A stretch of DNA of 11,115 nucleotides, from the NCBI GenBank assembly GCA_013002375.1, contig JABDJW010000095.1, positions 1-11,115 on the forward strand, in the 5' to 3' direction. Below are positions 1-6,651 of the stretch, one piece after another (the stretch's first letter is position 1; each line of letters opens with the position of its first letter). The notes under the pieces are model-generated. The model was not told where the DNA came from. It did not search any database and saw only the letters and a list, made by a program, of their open reading frames with translations. Position numbers and translations under genes: made by a program. This DNA comes from Acidimicrobiales bacterium. GTDB taxonomy: Bacteria; Actinomycetota; Acidimicrobiia; Acidimicrobiales; SHLQ01.

Positions 1-672
1 GTCGAGTGGAGCCCGACTGCTGATCCGGTGCTGGTCACTCGGCGAAAGGCGTACCGCTGGCGGCCGGGAAGCGAACCGGTGCTCATCGTCGACGAACCGG
101 GAAGCTTCCGGGCCGTTTCGCCGGAAGGCGTGACTGCGATCGCCACCGAACGCGGGCTGGAGTTGATCGGCGCGGACGACACGATGGTTGTCGAGCTACG
201 GAGCCATGCCCCCGGTGCGGCCGCATTCTCGCCCGACGGCGAACTGGCTGCACTGTGGCACGAGGAGCGCCGATACACGCTTTCGATCGGCCGAACGACC
301 GAGCAGCTCGTTCTTGCTCCAGCGGGGGAGGCGGACGCACACCGGGCATCGGTCGCCTGGTGGCACGACAGCGTCGTCGTCGACGGCCCGGCCATTCGTT
401 TTCATGACGGTGCGACGGCAGCGCTCCTGGCCGAGTGTCGACTCATCGACGCGACGGTGGGTGATCTGGTGTGGACGGCACCGCCCGATCAGCCCGGCCA
501 GCCCGATTGGATTTCGACCAACCGGACCGACGCGATCAACGTGTACCAGCCCCGCCGGCACAATCGGCCGCGGGTCATCGACGACCCGGCCGAGCGGCAG
601 CGCTTCCTCGAATCGGTCGAAGGAACCGACGTCATCGGCGGCCGGCTCGCGTTCTGGGCCGGCGGGGCGTAG
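1..672 (+). CDS. Beta-propeller-like protein, 3' part only
   Basis: The reading frame is open from the first base, so the true start lies outside the window; the GTG at 28 is internal and not a convincing start. The visible 223 residues contain repeated short beta-strand-like blocks with WD40/TolB-like signatures, such as VEWSPTADPVLV at the left edge and AAFSPDGELAALWHE near residue 73. The recurring 'SPDG' turn is typical of beta-propeller blades. There is no membrane segment or catalytic motif in the visible part. Propellers of this kind usually act as protein-interaction scaffolds; the partner is unknown. The next gene starts 38 bp downstream on the same strand but seems to have its own promoter. 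Confidence is high that the frame is coding and moderate for the fold. Confidence 0.7.
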   Translation, partial: VEWSPTADPVLVTRRKAYRWRPGSEPVLIVDEPGSFRAVSPEGVTAIATERGLELIGADDTMVVELRSHAPGAAAFSPDGELAALWHEERRYTLSIGRTTEQLVLAPAGEADAHRASVAWWHDSVVVDGPAIRFHDGATAALLAECRLIDATVGDLVWTAPPDQPGQPDWISTNRTDAINVYQPRRHNRPRVIDDPAERQRFLESVEGTDVIGGRLAFWAGGA

Positions 673-673
673 C

Positions 674-710
674 GCTTCGCAGCCAGGAGCTGAGGGCTAC
701 ATTCGGTGAC
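674..710 (+). promoter_or_regulatory. Putative leaderless promoter of the YkoF-HTH gene
   Basis: TACATT at 698-703 fits the actinobacterial -10 pattern TANNNT and lies 7 nt before the GTG at 711, the spacing expected when transcription starts at the start codon. TTCGCA at 676-681, 16 bp upstream, matches 4 of 6 bases of the -35 consensus. The nearest purine-rich stretch, GAGGG at 692-696, is 14 nt from the GTG, too far for a good ribosome site, which favours the leaderless reading. This is inference from motif spacing only. Confidence 0.4.
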
Positions 711-1208
711 GTGACCAAGCGACCAGTGCCAACGATCGCGGCGGAGTTCTTGATCGAGCCTTTTACTGAGGGCCAACCCGGCCCGCATGTCGAGGCCGCG
801 CTGGCCGCGTTTGCAGAGGCCGATCTCGAGGTCGAGCTCGGGCCGTTCTCGTCTTCCACCGAGGGCGACATCGATTCGGTCGCCACCGCGGTGGCCAACA
901 TGATTCGGGCTGCGATGGGCAACGGCGCCACCGGGATCAAGCTGCAGGTCGGTACCGATGCGGGCGCGCTGGGCGATCTCGATGGCGTGCCCTCGCTGCA
1001 GACCGCGCTCGACGACATGGTGAAAGCAGCCGAGCGCGACACCTCCACCAGCGCCGCCGAGTGGGACCGGGCCCAGAAGCAAGCGGTGGTGCGCATGCTG
1101 CACGAGCGCGGCGCGTTCCTGTTGCGCGGCGCGGTCGACGACGTCGCCGAGATCATGGGCGTCAGCCGCATCACGATCTACAACTACCTCAATGCCATAG
1201 AGGGATAG
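711..1208 (+). CDS. Thiamine-binding/YkoF-like domain fused to YheO-type HTH regulator
   Basis: This is a 165-residue protein read from the GTG at 711. Residues about 8-80 (AAEFLIEPFTEG, then VATAVANMIRAA and GIKLQVG) resemble the small ferredoxin-like thiamine-binding family (MTH1187/YqgV, related to YkoF), which binds thiamine or its pyrimidine moiety. Residues about 118-164 form a helix-turn-helix like the C-terminus of YheO-family regulators: a helix with VVRMLHERGAFLLRGAV, then VAEIMGVSRITIYNYL as turn and recognition helix. Together these suggest a one-component, ligand-sensing, DNA-binding protein in the cytoplasm; ligand and target genes are unknown. The frame stays open upstream to about 471, but that stretch overlaps the propeller gene and looks like its shadow, so GTG 711 was chosen. 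The last four codons and stop lie in a tandem repeat. The domain calls come from remembered family patterns, not a search. Confidence 0.75.
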   Translation: MTKRPVPTIAAEFLIEPFTEGQPGPHVEAALAAFAEADLEVELGPFSSSTEGDIDSVATAVANMIRAAMGNGATGIKLQVGTDAGALGDLDGVPSLQTALDDMVKAAERDTSTSAAEWDRAQKQAVVRMLHERGAFLLRGAVDDVAEIMGVSRITIYNYLNAIEG

Positions 1209-1242
1209 GCCATAGAGGGATAGGCCATAGAGGGATAGGCCA
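1194..1242 (+). repeat. Perfect 15-bp tandem repeat, three copies, spanning a stop codon
   Basis: The unit GCCATAGAGGGATAG occurs at 1194-1208, 1209-1223 and 1224-1238, followed by a partial GCCA at 1239-1242. The unit is five codons long and in register with the upstream gene, so each copy reads Ala-Ile-Glu-Gly-stop. The first copy supplies the natural C-terminus; the other two repeat it in the 3' untranslated region. The copies are identical, which suggests recent slippage duplication. Confidence 0.95.
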
Positions 1243-1272
1243 GGCGGCCGTCCGCGTCGAGGCCCCCCGATT

Positions 1273-1313
1273 TCTGATGCCCTAGCCGCACTATTTACGG
1301 TTCAGGCATCAGA
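1273..1313. terminator. Terminator-like stem between convergent genes
   Basis: TCTGATGCC at 1273-1281 pairs perfectly with GGCATCAGA at 1305-1313. An inner stem, AGCCG at 1284-1288 with CGGTT at 1298-1302, includes one G-U pair and closes a 9-nt loop. It lies between the + strand YkoF-HTH gene (stop at 1208) and the - strand amidase gene (stop at 1320-1322), so it can serve both transcripts. Neither side has a clear T-run, so it is not a textbook intrinsic terminator, although such stems are common in high-GC actinobacteria. Confidence 0.6.
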
Positions 1314-1319
1314 GATTGG

Positions 1320-2711
1320 TCAGGAGACCGGCGCCACCAACGGCCACGGGCGCTCGCGTTCGACCAGCAAGGCCAGATCGAGCAAGAGCTGTTCCTGGTG
1401 ATGCGGCGCGAGAATCTGCAGGCCGACCGGCAGGCCGTCATGGCTGAAGCCGATCGGCACGGAGATCGCCGGATTGCCGTAGATGTTGGACGGGATGGTC
1501 AGCGCCCCGTTGTTGATCGGCGATGCCGGCTTGCCCCCGAACTCGCTGGGCAGCCGGCCATCGGCCTCGAAGGCGACATCGGGATTGGTGGCCGTCATGA
1601 CGAAGTCGGTCGCGGCGAACAGATTGGCCATGCCCTCGTTGACCTCGACCCGGGCTCGCTCCGACCGCACCGCCGCGGTGGCGTCATAGCCATTGATGGC
1701 GTTCTCGACCCCCGACCGCATCAACCCGGTGAGATCATCGGCACAATCGGGCCAGCGATCCATCACCGTATTGAACAGCCCCACTCCCCCACTGGCGCCC
1801 CACATGGCGCCGCCCTTGGGCACCTTGAAGTCGACATCGACCCGGCTGAGCCCGGCCGCCGCGATCAACCATTCGGCCGCCTCGAGCACCAGCTCGATCG
1901 TCTCGTCGGCCACGACCGCGCCGGCAAACTCGGGTATGACTGCGGTGCGCCGACCCGAGAGGACGTCGACATGCGTGCCGAGCTCGGCCTCCCAACCCTC
2001 GACCCGGGGCAGCGACAACGGATCGTGCCGGTCGAATCCGTTGGACACATCGAACCACCGCGCCGTGTCGCGCACCGACCGGCTCATGCAGCCCGGGACC
2101 GCGGTGAGATTGCCCAGCGCTTGACCCGGGCCGTGGGGAATTCGCCCCCACGTCGATTTGAGCCCGACCAAGCCACAGAACCCGCCGGGGATACGAATCG
2201 AGCCGCCACCGTCGCCCCCGGTGCCCAGGGTGAACAGGCCCTCGGCGACACCCGCCGCGCTGCCGCCCGACGAACCACCCGGCGTGCGCTCGAGGTTCCA
2301 CGGGTTGCGGGTTGCACCGTGCAGCTTGGTGAAGGTCTGGTTGACGCCGCCGAACTCCGATGACGTCGTTTGCGCGGCGAGCACGCCGCCGGCCTGGGCC
2401 AACCGGGCGATCTTGGTGTCGGTGACCTCGGCGATGTCGTCCTTGAAGGCCACCGAACCCCTCCGGGCCGGCCAGCCCGCCACGCGATCGAGCTCCTTCA
2501 CCGCGATCGGCACACCACCGAACGGCAAGGACACGTCAGCCCCCGCCGCGGCCGCCATGGCCTGCTCTCGATCGGTGAAACACACCGAATTCGTGGCCGA
2601 GGCATCGATCGCGCCGTACGTAGCCTCGAGCTCCTCCGCGGGGCTTCGCTCGCCGGCGCGAAACGCCTCCACCAACGAGCATGCGTCTCCGGTCCAGGGT
2701 GTGTCAGCCAT
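1320..2711 (-). CDS. Amidase-signature (AS) family amidohydrolase
   Basis: This 463-residue protein has the normal length for an AS enzyme, which hydrolyses C-N amide bonds with a Lys-Ser-Ser triad. From the ATG at 2711, K72 lies in GVPIAVKEL, the cis-Ser is S147 in TPGGSSGGSA, and the nucleophile is S171 in DGGGSIRIPGGFCG. The spacings (75 and 24 residues) equal those of fatty acid amide hydrolase, K142-S217-S241. The C-terminal block, with NIYGNPAISVPIG and GLPVGLQIL, is also typical. There is no signal peptide or membrane anchor, so it should be cytoplasmic. The frame runs on upstream to 3059, but that extension overlaps the opposite-strand small membrane gene and is arginine-rich shadow sequence, so the ATG at 2711 is preferred. 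It is not a clear GatA, as no gatC or gatB lies nearby. Substrate cannot be named; aryl or aliphatic amides, urea-type compounds or peptide amides are all possible. Confidence 0.9.
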   Translation of the reverse strand: MADTPWTGDACSLVEAFRAGERSPAEELEATYGAIDASATNSVCFTDREQAMAAAAGADVSLPFGGVPIAVKELDRVAGWPARRGSVAFKDDIAEVTDTKIARLAQAGGVLAAQTTSSEFGGVNQTFTKLHGATRNPWNLERTPGGSSGGSAAGVAEGLFTLGTGGDGGGSIRIPGGFCGLVGLKSTWGRIPHGPGQALGNLTAVPGCMSRSVRDTARWFDVSNGFDRHDPLSLPRVEGWEAELGTHVDVLSGRRTAVIPEFAGAVVADETIELVLEAAEWLIAAAGLSRVDVDFKVPKGGAMWGASGGVGLFNTVMDRWPDCADDLTGLMRSGVENAINGYDATAAVRSERARVEVNEGMANLFAATDFVMTATNPDVAFEADGRLPSEFGGKPASPINNGALTIPSNIYGNPAISVPIGFSHDGLPVGLQILAPHHQEQLLLDLALLVERERPWPLVAPVS

Positions 2712-2725
2712 AGCTCGCGACCATA
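2712..2725 (-). promoter_or_regulatory. Putative leaderless -10 box of the amidase gene
   Basis: On the minus strand TATGGT (2725-2720) fits TANNNT and lies 8 nt before the ATG at 2711. No purine-rich ribosome site is visible between them, so a leaderless transcript is plausible. I see no convincing -35 hexamer 16-18 bp further upstream. The 84-bp gap to the divergent MerE-like gene must hold both promoters. Confidence 0.35.
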
Positions 2726-2795
2726 GCGCTGAGGCTTCAGTGCAGTCCCGAATGCGTCGATAACAATGGTGACATCGCGGCGAGGAGGATCGACG

Positions 2796-3113
2796 GTGCA
2801 AACGATAGACCCATTGGTCGAGGAGTCGACCGCCGAAACGACCAACACCGACGATGTACGCGCCGCGGAGAAGCGGGGCCGCGCTTGGCTGCTGTGGTCG
2901 TTCGTCGTGTGCCCGTGCCACCTTCCGTTCTCGATGGCGGCCCTGGGCGCGATCTTCGGGGGCACTGCGTTCGGCGCGCTGATCCGGCGCAACGCGCTCG
3001 GTGTCGGCCTCGTGTTCGGCCTGGCGTATCTCATCGGCCTGGCCATCGCCTTCCGCCACCTCCGTGCCGCCTCCGAAGGAGCCTCCTGCGACACGGGGAA
3101 TTGCGAGATCTGA
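2796..3113 (+). CDS. MerE-like small integral membrane protein
   Basis: This 105-residue protein starts at the GTG at 2796, preceded by GAGGAG at 2782-2787, a good ribosome site. An in-frame ATG at 2766 lies upstream of that site and is less likely. After an acidic N-terminus of about 25 residues, a hydrophobic segment (about 31-62) contains CPCHLPFSMAALG, with C39-P40-C41, the hallmark of the broad mercury transporter MerE. A second helix spans about 67-86. The family carries Hg(II) or methylmercury across the inner membrane. Unlike MerE as I know it, this protein ends in a tail with a second cysteine pair, C98 and C103 (SCDTGNCEI). No merA, merR, merT or merP lies in the window, so a role in mercury is not shown; another soft metal or a thiol-redox role is possible. 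Its stop is 17 bp from the convergent permease stop. Confidence 0.7.
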   Translation: MQTIDPLVEESTAETTNTDDVRAAEKRGRAWLLWSFVVCPCHLPFSMAALGAIFGGTAFGALIRRNALGVGLVFGLAYLIGLAIAFRHLRAASEGASCDTGNCEI

Positions 3114-3130
3114 ACCCGCACGGACCGGCC

Positions 3131-4063
3131 CTATCGCTCCTCACGCCGATAGGCGAGGCCAATGGCGGCGGGGGCGACGCTCGGGCGGTTCCGCGACCGA
3201 ACCGACAACAGCACCAGCACGCCAACGGTCAGCACATAGGGCAGCATCGACAACAGGATGGGGCTGATCTCGACACCAAACGTTTGCAGCCGAGGTTCGA
3301 GGGCCAACAAGCCGCCGAACAACAGAGCACCGAGACCCACCCGGCCGGGCTTCCACGCCCCGAAGATCACCAGAGCCAGCGCGATCCAGCCGCGGCCGGC
3401 CGTCGTGCCCTCGCTCCAGCCCGGTGCCAACGACAGGGTGAGATAGGCGCCGGACATCCCGGCCAGCGCACCACCGATCATCACCGCGATCATGCGGGTC
3501 TTCACCACCGACGTTCCCGACGAGTCGGCCGCGGCCGCGCTCTCGCCGACCGCCCGCAGGATCAATCCGACCCGGGTGCGGGTGAACACGAACCACGTCG
3601 CGACGCCCAAGGCCAAGGCCAACCACGGGACCGCGGTCTGATCGAACAGGATCTCCCCGGCCCAAGGGATGTCGTTCAACGGACCGAGGTTGAGCGAACC
3701 GAACTTGGCCCGGGCCCGCTCCTGTACCAAGTCCTCGCCGAGAAAGGCGGCCAGCCCCAGACCCAGAATGGTCAGGGCGAGACCACTGACCACCTGATCG
3801 CCGCCCAGAACCACCGCGACGAGGCCGTGGACCGATGCCACCAGCGCACCCGCGACGGCCGCCACCAGCAACCCCACCCACGGGTTGCCCGTTTCAACAC
3901 CGGCCCAGAAGGCGGTCACGCCGCCCATCGCCATCATGCCCTCGACGCCCAGGTTCAACACGCCCGACTTCTCGGCGATGGTCTCGCCCAGCGCGGCCAG
4001 ATACAGCAGCGTGCCGAACTCGATGACGGCGACGAACAAGCCGATGAGGGTGGTCTCGTTCAC
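3131..4063 (-). CDS. BMP/nucleoside-type ABC importer, permease 2 (NupQ/YufQ-like)
   Basis: This 310-residue polytopic membrane protein has about eight to ten hydrophobic helices. The N-terminal block GETIAEKSGVLNLGVEGMM (residues 26-44) is characteristic of the second permease of nucleoside importers in the BPD_transp_2 (branched-chain/ribose) class. A cytoplasmic coupling loop follows around residues 169-203 (LRAVGES...ADSSGTSVVKTR). The start is the GTG at 4063; its GTGA overlaps the upstream permease stop by 4 bp, with GGGAG about 8 nt before it. The overlap shows tight translational coupling and membership in one operon. It is the last gene of the importer operon; cytidine deaminase or phosphorylase genes that often follow such permeases elsewhere are absent here. 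The family call is firm; the exact substrate is inferred. Confidence 0.9.
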   Translation of the reverse strand: MNETTLIGLFVAVIEFGTLLYLAALGETIAEKSGVLNLGVEGMMAMGGVTAFWAGVETGNPWVGLLVAAVAGALVASVHGLVAVVLGGDQVVSGLALTILGLGLAAFLGEDLVQERARAKFGSLNLGPLNDIPWAGEILFDQTAVPWLALALGVATWFVFTRTRVGLILRAVGESAAAADSSGTSVVKTRMIAVMIGGALAGMSGAYLTLSLAPGWSEGTTAGRGWIALALVIFGAWKPGRVGLGALLFGGLLALEPRLQTFGVEISPILLSMLPYVLTVGVLVLLSVRSRNRPSVAPAAIGLAYRREER

Positions 4064-5136
4064 GCCGTCGCTCCCGCGGGCGCGGCCGCAGCAGTACGCA
4101 CCACCCGGTAGTTGCCGAACACGCCGGCAGCCAAGGCGCCGAACAGGATGAGGGCCTGCAACGTATTGGCGATCGACGCGGGTACACCGGTGGTCTGGAT
4201 GGCCAAGCCGCCGACCTGGACCGCGCCAAACGCGACCGCGACGGCCGCGACACCGGATGGCCGCATCAAGGCCAACGCCGCCACGATGATCCCGGCGTAG
4301 CCGTAACCACCGCCCACCCCTTCGACTAGCCGACTCGACGACCCGGTGAGTTCGATGCCGCCGGCCAGGCCCGCGATCGCGCCGGACAAGACCAGCACCG
4401 TGAAGATCTTGGCCTTCAACGAGATGCCGGCGTAACGGGCCGCGTCGGCCGACGACCCGGCCACCCGCAGCTCGTAGCCCCAGGCACTGCGGGCGGTGTA
4501 GACACCGAATCCCAAAATGACGGCAGCCGCGATGAGCAAACCGATGTTCGATCGCTCGAAGAGATCCGGCAACGCGGCTTGGGCCGGCAATTCGGGGGTC
4601 ACCGGAAAGTTGTTGGCAGTCGGGTCTTTCCAGGGACCGTTCTGCAGATAACGGACGATGCGGATCGCGACCTCGTTCAACATGAGCGTGGTGATGATCT
4701 CGTTGACGCCGAGCCGTGAGCGGGCCAACGCCGGCCCGAGGGCGTACACGCCGCCCGCTGCAACCGCGGCGATGAGCATGAGCGGAATCAGCAGCGGGCC
4801 GGCGAGGTCCGGGCCGAGCCGAGCCACCCAAGCCGCACCGATTGCGCCGGCGACGATCTGGCCCTCGGCACCGATGTTCCACAGCCCCATCGAGCCCGCT
4901 ACCGCGACCGCCAGTCCGGCCAACCCCAGCGGAACCGCTTGGGTCAGCGTGGTCGACAGCCCGCGCCAGGACCCAAAGGAGCTATCCAGCATCTTCTGGT
5001 AGACCTCGAAAGGATTGTGGCCCGACAACACCAGGAGGACGGCGCCAACGGCAAAGGCGATCAAGACACCGACGACGAAGGCGCGGACCTGGCCGCCGCG
5101 CAGTGGCCGGTCACGACGTTCGAGCCGCAGTCTCAT
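4060..5136 (-). CDS. BMP/nucleoside-type ABC importer, permease 1 (NupP/YufP-like)
   Basis: This 358-residue membrane protein has an arginine-rich cytoplasmic N-terminus (MRLRLERRDRPLR), a first helix at about 20-37 and a series of further helices. Family signatures are LWNIGAEGQ (85-93), GVNEIITTLMLN (143-154) and the coupling-loop block YELRVAGSSADAARYAGI (221-238), which should contact the ATPase. Together with permease 2 it would form the heterodimeric channel. The start is the ATG at 5136, which overlaps the ATPase stop as ATGA; GGAG lies about 9 nt upstream. The frame remains open to 5502, but that part is an Arg/Gly-rich shadow of the ATPase gene. The C-terminus ends in a short Ala-rich tail. 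Confidence 0.9.
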   Translation of the reverse strand: MRLRLERRDRPLRGGQVRAFVVGVLIAFAVGAVLLVLSGHNPFEVYQKMLDSSFGSWRGLSTTLTQAVPLGLAGLAVAVAGSMGLWNIGAEGQIVAGAIGAAWVARLGPDLAGPLLIPLMLIAAVAAGGVYALGPALARSRLGVNEIITTLMLNEVAIRIVRYLQNGPWKDPTANNFPVTPELPAQAALPDLFERSNIGLLIAAAVILGFGVYTARSAWGYELRVAGSSADAARYAGISLKAKIFTVLVLSGAIAGLAGGIELTGSSSRLVEGVGGGYGYAGIIVAALALMRPSGVAAVAVAFGAVQVGGLAIQTTGVPASIANTLQALILFGALAAGVFGNYRVVRTAAAAPAGATA

Positions 5137-6638
5137 TCGACCGCTCCGGCCATGGCCTCGCCCACCTGGGCCCGCGTAACGGCATCGGGGTCGAACTCGG
5201 CGACGACGCGGCCTTCGTGCATCACGAGCAGTCGATCGCTCAGGGCCAAGAGTTCGTCGAGGTCCTCGGAGATCAGCAATACCCCGGTCCCGGTGCGGGA
5301 TTGTTCGACCAGGATGTCTTGTATCGCGGCCACGCCCTGCACGTCGAGGCCCCGGGTTGGTTGCGCCGCCACGACCACCGATGGGCGGCCGGCCAGTTCT
5401 CGGCCCACCAGCAATCGTTGCAGGTTGCCGCCGGAAAGCCCGGCCATCGGTGCATCGAGCTGCCCGACCTTGACGTTGTAGTCGTCGACCAACACTTCGC
5501 ACATCTGCTCGGCCGCGTCGGCATCGATGAACGGCCCTTTGGTGAGCGATTTGTAGCTGCGCAAGATGGCGTTCTCGATCACGTTGAGCCGCGGGGCCAG
5601 GCCAACCCCGAGCCGATCCTCGGGCACGTAGGCCAACCCGGCATCCACCCGGGCTTGGGGCGATGCCGGCGTGATATCGAGGTCGCGCACGGCAATCGAA
5701 CCGGATTCGATCGGGGCCAAACCAGCAATGGCATCAGCCAACGGCCGTTGCCCATTGCCGGCGACACCAGCGATACCGACGATCTCACCCGCGGCCACCG
5801 ACAAGGACACGTCGTCGACGGTGACCACGCCATGGACGTCGCGCATGGACAGGTCGCGTATTTCCAGAAGGGGATCGCCCACGTCGGTCGTGCGAGTGCG
5901 GCGAATCGACACCTCGGTCGCTTCGCCGACCATGAGCTCGGCCAGCCGCGACTTGTCGAGCTCGGCGACGGGGAGCGACGCAGCGACCGTGGCTCCCCCG
6001 CGAAGCACGGTGGCCTCATCACAGAACTCGGTGACCTCGTCGAGCTTGTGGCTGATGAAGATGATCGACCGCCCATCGGCGGCCATCGCTGCGACGATTC
6101 GGCCGAGCTCAGTCGCTTCCTGCGGGGTCAGGACTGCGGTCGGCTCGTCGAGGATGAGCACCCGCGCGTCGCGCCACAACGCCTTGAGAATCTCGACCCG
6201 CTGGCGCTCGCCCATCGAGAGCTGCCACACCTGCTTGCCCGGTTCGGTGTGCAATCCGAACCGTTCGGCGAGGTCGCCGACCTGCTGTTCGAGACTGTTG
6301 CGCACCAAGAGCCGAGGAGACTCGCCGAGGGCCACGTTCTCGGTCACCGTGAAGGACGGAATCAGCCGGAACTCCTGGTGCACCATCACCACACCGGCGG
6401 CAATCGCAGCCGCCGGGGAGGCAAAGCTCTGCGGCACGCCATCGAGCGAAACCGTGCCTTCTTCGGGCCGGTAGACGCCGGCCAGAACGTTCATCAACGT
6501 GGTCTTCCCGGCACCGTTCTCGCCGAGCACGGCGTGAACGGTGCCGGGTTCGACCCGAAGATTTGCGCCCGCGTTCGCGGTCACCCCACCAGGAAATCGC
6601 TTCCAAATGTTGGTGAGCTCGACCGAAGCGGACGTCAT
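5133..6638 (-). CDS. BMP/nucleoside-type ABC importer, tandem ATPase (NupO/YufO-like)
   Basis: This 501-residue protein carries two fused ABC domains, as in RbsA and the nucleoside-importer ATPases. Domain 1 is complete: Walker A GENGAGKTT with K45, Q88 in VHQEF, signature LSMGERQ (140-146), Walker B LILDEP with E165, and H197 in ISHKLDE. Domain 2 is degenerate in the way normal for this family: Walker A is GVAGNGQR without the lysine, signature LSGGNLQ is intact (401-407), Walker B ends AAQPT with Gln426 for Glu, and the H-loop reads ISEDLDE. One active ATP site is therefore expected. The ATG at 6638 follows the lipoprotein stop by 13 bp and lacks a clear ribosome site, suggesting coupling to the upstream gene. 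It powers uptake through the two downstream permeases. Confidence 0.93.
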   Translation of the reverse strand: MTSASVELTNIWKRFPGGVTANAGANLRVEPGTVHAVLGENGAGKTTLMNVLAGVYRPEEGTVSLDGVPQSFASPAAAIAAGVVMVHQEFRLIPSFTVTENVALGESPRLLVRNSLEQQVGDLAERFGLHTEPGKQVWQLSMGERQRVEILKALWRDARVLILDEPTAVLTPQEATELGRIVAAMAADGRSIIFISHKLDEVTEFCDEATVLRGGATVAASLPVAELDKSRLAELMVGEATEVSIRRTRTTDVGDPLLEIRDLSMRDVHGVVTVDDVSLSVAAGEIVGIAGVAGNGQRPLADAIAGLAPIESGSIAVRDLDITPASPQARVDAGLAYVPEDRLGVGLAPRLNVIENAILRSYKSLTKGPFIDADAAEQMCEVLVDDYNVKVGQLDAPMAGLSGGNLQRLLVGRELAGRPSVVVAAQPTRGLDVQGVAAIQDILVEQSRTGTGVLLISEDLDELLALSDRLLVMHEGRVVAEFDPDAVTRAQVGEAMAGAVE

Positions 6639-6651
6639 GTAGCTGGTTGCA

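Noticed and set aside
471..710. Longer start for the YkoF-HTH gene
   Set aside because: The extra residues overlap the propeller gene in another frame and have Arg/Ala-rich shadow composition.
2712..3059. N-terminal extension of the amidase to 579 residues
   Set aside because: It lies opposite the MerE-like gene, is Arg/Gln-rich shadow sequence, and the AS family begins near the ATG at 2711.
2885..4111. 408-codon open frame on the + strand
   Set aside because: It overlaps the MerE-like gene and is antisense to permease 2; Gln/Arg/His-rich with no domain.
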